This document shows positions 59,593-64,000 of a stretch of DNA of 64,000 nt, one piece after another (the first letter of the stretch is position 1; each line of letters starts with the position of its first letter). Source of the stretch: Callipepla californica brunnescens (Eukaryota > Chordata > Aves > Galliformes > Odontophoridae); contig JALIRH010000035.1 in NCBI GenBank assembly GCA_023055505.1, forward strand, positions 2,784,382 through 2,848,381. Reading direction: 5' to 3'. The notes beneath the pieces are model-generated. The model was not told the origin of the DNA. It ran no database searches and saw nothing but the letters and a program-made list of their open reading frames with translations. The translations under genes were made by a program, and so were the position numbers.

Positions 59593-59612
59593 AATGTTTG
59601 TATTCAAACATT
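59593..59612. repeat. Perfect 8-bp inverted repeat
   Basis: AATGTTTG, a four-base loop TATT, then CAAACATT. A partial direct copy (GATGTTTGTAT) follows at 59618. A small structure with no evident role. Confidence 0.8.
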
Positions 59613-60796
59613 CAGTGATGTTTGTATATCACCGATACAAAGGACTGGGGAGAAAGCTGAGCTGGAAACCTCTGTTCTCCTCCTCCATCCCTGCTGTGGG
59701 GGGGTCAGCCAGGGCTGCTCCATCCTCCATAAGGCTCTTTAAAACCTGTTGTGGCAATGTTGTGTGCTCGCAGTGAACGCAGGAGTGTTAATGATAGCCA
59801 CGCTGGAGTCTGAGTTATTGTAATGCCATTTGTCTCGGTTATTGCAAAATACAACCTGGTGCAGAGCTTTGCTGAAGGGATCATAAAGTTTGCGTGAAAA
59901 GAGCTGGAAACAAAACAGAAAAGGGCTTTATGAAAAATAGTGGCTGGGAGGGGTGGTGCTGGAGGGACACAGTGGTCTGCAGCAGCTGAGGCACCTCCTG
60001 GGCTCATTGTGCCTGCGTGGATGTGTACCCTGAACTGCTGTCACCAACGGCTTCTGTGGGCACAGGCAGCCCAGAAACGATTTATTTTGTGTATATTCAA
60101 GACTGAAAATTAAAGATACATGGGAAATGAAATGGCCAGCATTGCTGCTGCCTGGTAGGGAGCCTGCTTGCTACCCAGCACACGGTTCTGCTCTCACGCC
60201 AGGGGCTCTGGGATGGGGCAGAAGAGCAGCAGCACAGACCCAGGAGGGGGGAGGAGGGATAGCTGAGCGAGGGGATGGGCTGAAGGTGTTGGTGTGTTGG
60301 CTGCACTCAGGCTCTGCCCCATCCCTTGGATTTCCCTAGCATCTGGGTGTAGGATTTTCACTGTGAAAGGTGCTGGGCAGCTCCAGCCAAAGGCTCTGTG
60401 ATGAGCTGATCTCCTCCAGCCCTCTCCAGAGGAGTGAACCAACAGGTTTTGAACAGAGGGATGTCCCTAGAAATCCCCTTTGGTGCATCAGTATGCTTCC
60501 AGCTGCCAGGGAAAGGCCAGGGGGCAGAGGTAGGGGGTGAGACCCCCACCAGGCTGTGAGCTCCACCAGGGCAAGCAGAGCACTGTGCTTGCTTCTCTGG
60601 GCCTGGGAAAGCTGTGCACATCTGCTGTTGTCTCCCAGGTATGTGGAATGGGTTAAATAAGCATTTTCAGAAAGGAAAATCCTGAAAGGATGGAGCTCAG
60701 CAACTTAAAGGCAGGGATTCAAGTTTCTATCGCTGCTGATGTGAAATGCGGAGTGGGGACAGCAGGAAGTTCTGAAGTGGTTTTGGGACTGTCACT

Positions 60797-60990
60797 GTCA
60801 TCATAGAATCACAGAATTGTGGAGATTGGAGAAGCCCTCTCAGATCCCCATCCCATCTCACTGTGCCCTCTGACCACGTCCCTGAGTGCCACGTCCCCGT
60901 GGTTCTGGAGCAACCCCACAGATGGTGACCCCCACCTCCCTGGGCAGCTGTGCCAGTGCCCAACCATTCTTTGGAGCAGTGTTTCCTGGC
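60797..60990 (-). mobile_element. CR1 LINE 3' end, reverse orientation
   Basis: CATCATAGAATCACAGAATT GTGGAGATTGGAGAAGCCCT CTCAGATCCCCATCCC starts with reversed CR1 octamers and tail. It continues with GGTGACCCCCACCTCCCTGG GCAGCTGTGCCAGTGCCCAA CCATTCTTT, a textbook internal CR1 segment. Confidence 0.95.
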
Positions 60991-61044
60991 TGTTGGTAGA
61001 AACCAGCAGAGCACAGCTCTCAGAGGTGTAAAAGAGCTTTATCT

Positions 61045-61061
61045 TTTTTTTTTTTTTTTCC
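61045..61061 (+). repeat. T homopolymer
   Basis: A run of about 17 T residues shortly downstream of a reversed CR1 end. Simple sequence. Confidence 0.85.
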
Positions 61062-62752
61062 TTGAAAGTGACATTAATGCAATAGTTTTAAAGGAAAGGA
61101 GCAGGGCTGGAGGTGAGGAAAGGTGCAGTTTCTCACCTCCTGATTCCATCACTCATTCAGTTTGGCTCTTTCCCCTCTGATGTGCAAAATCTTGAATCAG
61201 AATCCGAGCTTTCTCCTCTCCCTCCGCACTGACCCCATCAGAAGCACCGAGAAAAGAAAGCCCAACCAATTGCTGCACGTAACTCAGACAGGAAAGCCCC
61301 ATCCTTCCCCGCAGGCTCCTTCCATCTGTCACCACACCGTGCTGGCTCTGGGTTACCTCAGTAGGAAAACTTAACTGAGGCGATGTCATGTCAGCAGAGA
61401 ACGATGCTGCCATTTCCCAGCTGCTTTGCTCAGAACCACACCGGGCTCCTTGCCTTGCAAGACTCTTCCCGTCTTCTTCCTAATAATGAGCTCCTTTATG
61501 AATACTTTCTGTGCATGCACAGGCAAGTGTCTCGGTGTGGTGGCTTCCTCTGTTTTTAATAGCCGTGCTGCAGTCTGTGTGTGTTGAACAGAGGTGCAGA
61601 ATGAGTGGGAGTGCTGCTGACAGGTTGGACTCAGGGCGTGCGAGAACGGAGCATTATCCGCTCTCGTTCAGACAGGGAGATGACACCAGGAGGCTAATAG
61701 GGGATTTTAAAGGGACTCAGAGCCCTCGCTGCTCAGAGCGTCCCTCTCTTCATTACCATACGAGGAAACGAAGAACTGCTGTGAATTTATGATGGATGAG
61801 TCCATCGTGCTTTCCCCTTTCCAGCCACGAGCCCTTTCTGGTTCCTCTCCTCCCTTTTCAGAGCTGATGTTAGGAACCAGGGAGCCATGTTTCCCCAATT
61901 AGTGCCAGGAGATAACAAATCCCTCGACCCAGCTGGCCCAGTGCTCCTCCAGGCAGACGGGCAGGGCTGGTGCCATTGAAATGGGCCCAAGCACACAGTG
62001 TCAGGATGAGATGGCAGTTCAGACACCTCCAGTGACCATCTGGACATGCAGGCTGATCTGCTACTTGGATGGTACAACCTCCACTTGCTCCGCAATATTA
62101 GCCCGGGATGGGGATGCTAATTGGTTTAATTGAAGCTCTGAATGCCGAGCCATGGGTATTGGCAAGCTCTTCAGCCAAGGTGCGTGGTGGTCTGTAATAT
62201 CAGACGTGGGAAATGCAGGGTGTGCAGGAGGAAGAGTGGATGGAGCTCTGGGGCAGAGTGGAAATGGGGCTGCTACCTCTGAGCTCTGAGAGCAAAGGGA
62301 GGGGACTGGTGCTCTTGGTAGGGCTGGCATCTTGTCAGCCTGCTGGTTGGTTGGTGCGTTGTAAAGAAGTTCTTATCCTGTGCGTTATTCATATTTACAC
62401 ACGCGTGTATGCATTAGATTTTGGTTATATGAAAAAATAAAGCGATATCCAAGTGATGGCCGTAGATTTAGATAGTAAATGTTATCTGCTGTGCCGTAGT
62501 AGCATCCCGTAACTCTCATCTGGAGCAACACAGTAGCTCCTACAGAAATATGGACGCACAGAACAAAATGTGTGGTTCAGGGCTTCCAATGCAGTGAGAG
62601 CAGTCTGCCTTTGGAAAAACTACAAGACTTCTTCTGGGTTTGTTTTCATCAGAAATTATAACCTTTCTTCATGGGTTGAAATGAGCCACTTTTGACCTGA
62701 AAAATGTCAGGTTTTTGTGTCAAAAACATTTATCTGAGTCCGTCTCTCTCTC

Positions 62753-62770
62753 CTTTTTTTTTTTTTTTTA
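62753..62770 (+). repeat. T homopolymer
   Basis: A run of about 17 T residues, in AT-rich intron sequence (62590-62830) with no other feature seen. Confidence 0.85.
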
Positions 62771-64000
62771 ATCTCTATTTTTTTATAGGACCTTTTTCTA
62801 GTAAAAATAGTGACACAGGAAACAACCTTACAGCAAAGTTATCCACTAAAGGAACGGCAAAAAGTGACCTCTTGCAGAAGTGACAGAGTCAGAACCGATT
62901 GTACAGGAAACCATCCCCAGGTGACCGTGGGCTGTTACTCAATACCAAATGATACCAGTGGTCATTGACACACTCATGGAGCTGTGGTGTGAGACACGTG
63001 GTGCGTTCCCCAGGTTCACTAGTGTCCTTTGCATTTCTGCTCTTCCCTGTCGTTTTCTGCCACTCTCATTGAGGGGATTGTTTTGGCCTTTCTTTTTCTA
63101 TGTTTTTATTTTTGTTTAAAGTAGGTGAGAGAGAGTGTCGTGCAGCCTTAATTTTCTGTTGATTTTGCTCTATCCAGTTTCCTCATTAGCTGCTTGATTG
63201 AGAACACAAGAAATGGCCGTGCATTTTTTGGGGGGAGGCATGTTGAATTTGGAAGGACGGGGTCGATGAGGTGTGGTGTGAGTCAATCCCCTGGAAGCAG
63301 GATGATGGGTGCAATGGTGGTTTGTTGGTTGGATTGGGTGCAGTTAGTGGTTTGTAGGTTGGATTCTTGGTTTGATAAGAGCAAGGACTGGGGGCAACTG
63401 CTTAAATGGAAGGTAGTTGTTGTCCACAGCGCTTGGCAGGAGCTCAGCATCAGGCCTCGGCACAACTTATCACCATGAAGCCCTGTTGGAAGAGCTGGAG
63501 CAGTGCACGGATGTCTCGTTGACCTCTCCATCCAGGGGTTAATCCATCCTGAAGCTCCATGAGACACCCTGCTGCTCACTCATTCAATAACCCTCAAGAT
63601 CGCTGCAAAACCCATTGACTGATTGGTATCCGGACGATACAGCTCTGAGATCATGGGTTTGTGGGGTCAAAAAGCGGTCAGATGGATGTTCTCCAGCGTG
63701 CAAAACGTCCTCCACCATCACCAAAGGCAGACACTGCGGGATATGTGCTCCACGTTGTGATGTCCCTGGGGAGAGGCCGTGTGCCAGGGCTGCCTGTGCT
63801 TCTGCAGGGTGCGGGCTGCTGTCAGGAGGCCTCACAAATGGTCTTCCTGCATGCTGCTGCACATGTTAATTGGACTTGACAGATGATAATGAAGAAGAGG
63901 CTGTAGCTGAGAAAGGGTAGGAGGAATGTCATAACTCTCAGGAGGAAGAGAAAACAGACAAGTCCAAACGTCCAGAAGTTATGCAAGGTAACTTGAAACA

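Larger units (their letters stand above)
39445..64000 (+). other. GRIK4: GRIK4 intron following the first coding exon (continues past window)
   Basis: More than 24.5 kb without a recognisable coding exon. The next GRIK4 exon should start in phase 1 with an Ala-Ile-Leu-Asp-Asp-like peptide, and none is seen. The intron contains two minisatellites, CR1 ends, one MIR-like remnant, homopolymers and some AT-rich blocks, listed separately. Subregions where I see nothing further include 44000-49400, 51000-54000, 54150-55750, 56050-57770 and 61100-64000. Confidence 0.7.

Noticed and set aside
1..64000. CRISPR arrays, operons, insertion sequences or other prokaryotic systems
   Set aside because: The repeats are CR1, microsatellites and minisatellites, there are no tightly packed coding frames, and the one coding exon is flanked by spliceosomal sites; the DNA is vertebrate.

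Overview
The window looks like a piece of a galliform bird genome, most likely chicken or a close relative. It holds many short, 5'-truncated CR1-type LINE ends in both orientations, a few very old MIR/CORE-SINE-like remnants, no mammalian repeats, little satellite DNA, and one strong CpG island. Nothing suggests a prokaryote, plasmid or virus. Protein-coding content is minimal.

The one coding exon I can recognise is at 39313-39444 (+). It has an acceptor, a short 5' UTR, a start codon, 27 codons for a signal peptide plus the first mature residues, and a consensus donor. The peptide (MPRVWAPLVLLLL... ending SPHALRI) matches my recollection of the N-terminus of the kainate receptor subunit GRIK4 (GluK4/KA1), including the phase-1 exon end. 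The next coding exon, which should begin with an Ala-Ile-Leu-Asp-Asp-like peptide, is not visible before 64000, so the window ends inside a very long intron.

Layout: 1 to about 3300 is AT-rich, untranslated-looking sequence with clustered poly(A) signals. It reads as the 3' UTR of an upstream + strand gene; from the mammalian gene order ARHGEF12-GRIK4-TBCEL I infer ARHGEF12. 3326-5640 is intergenic with CR1 ends. 5640-5990 is a pyrimidine tract leading into a CpG island at 5990-6900, the probable GRIK4 promoter and first non-coding exon. 6900-39312 is the inferred first intron (about 32 kb) and 39445-64000 is the start of the second. Both introns carry CR1 ends, microsatellites, two minisatellites, MIR-like remnants and several AT-rich blocks that resemble conserved non-coding elements.

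The most interesting signal is a compact putative regulatory module at 32587-32670 in the first intron. It has a 17/21 match to the RE1/NRSE silencer bound by REST, flanked by three copies of the octamer TAATTACC. A neuron-specific silencer next to homeodomain-type sites would fit a neuronal receptor gene. Other points are a CR1 copy whose internal segment has expanded into a 25-bp minisatellite, upstream ATGs in the GRIK4 start exon, and an unrecognised minus-strand stretch with unusually few stop codons (29472-30753). All identifications come from reading the sequence and from memory; no alignment was run.
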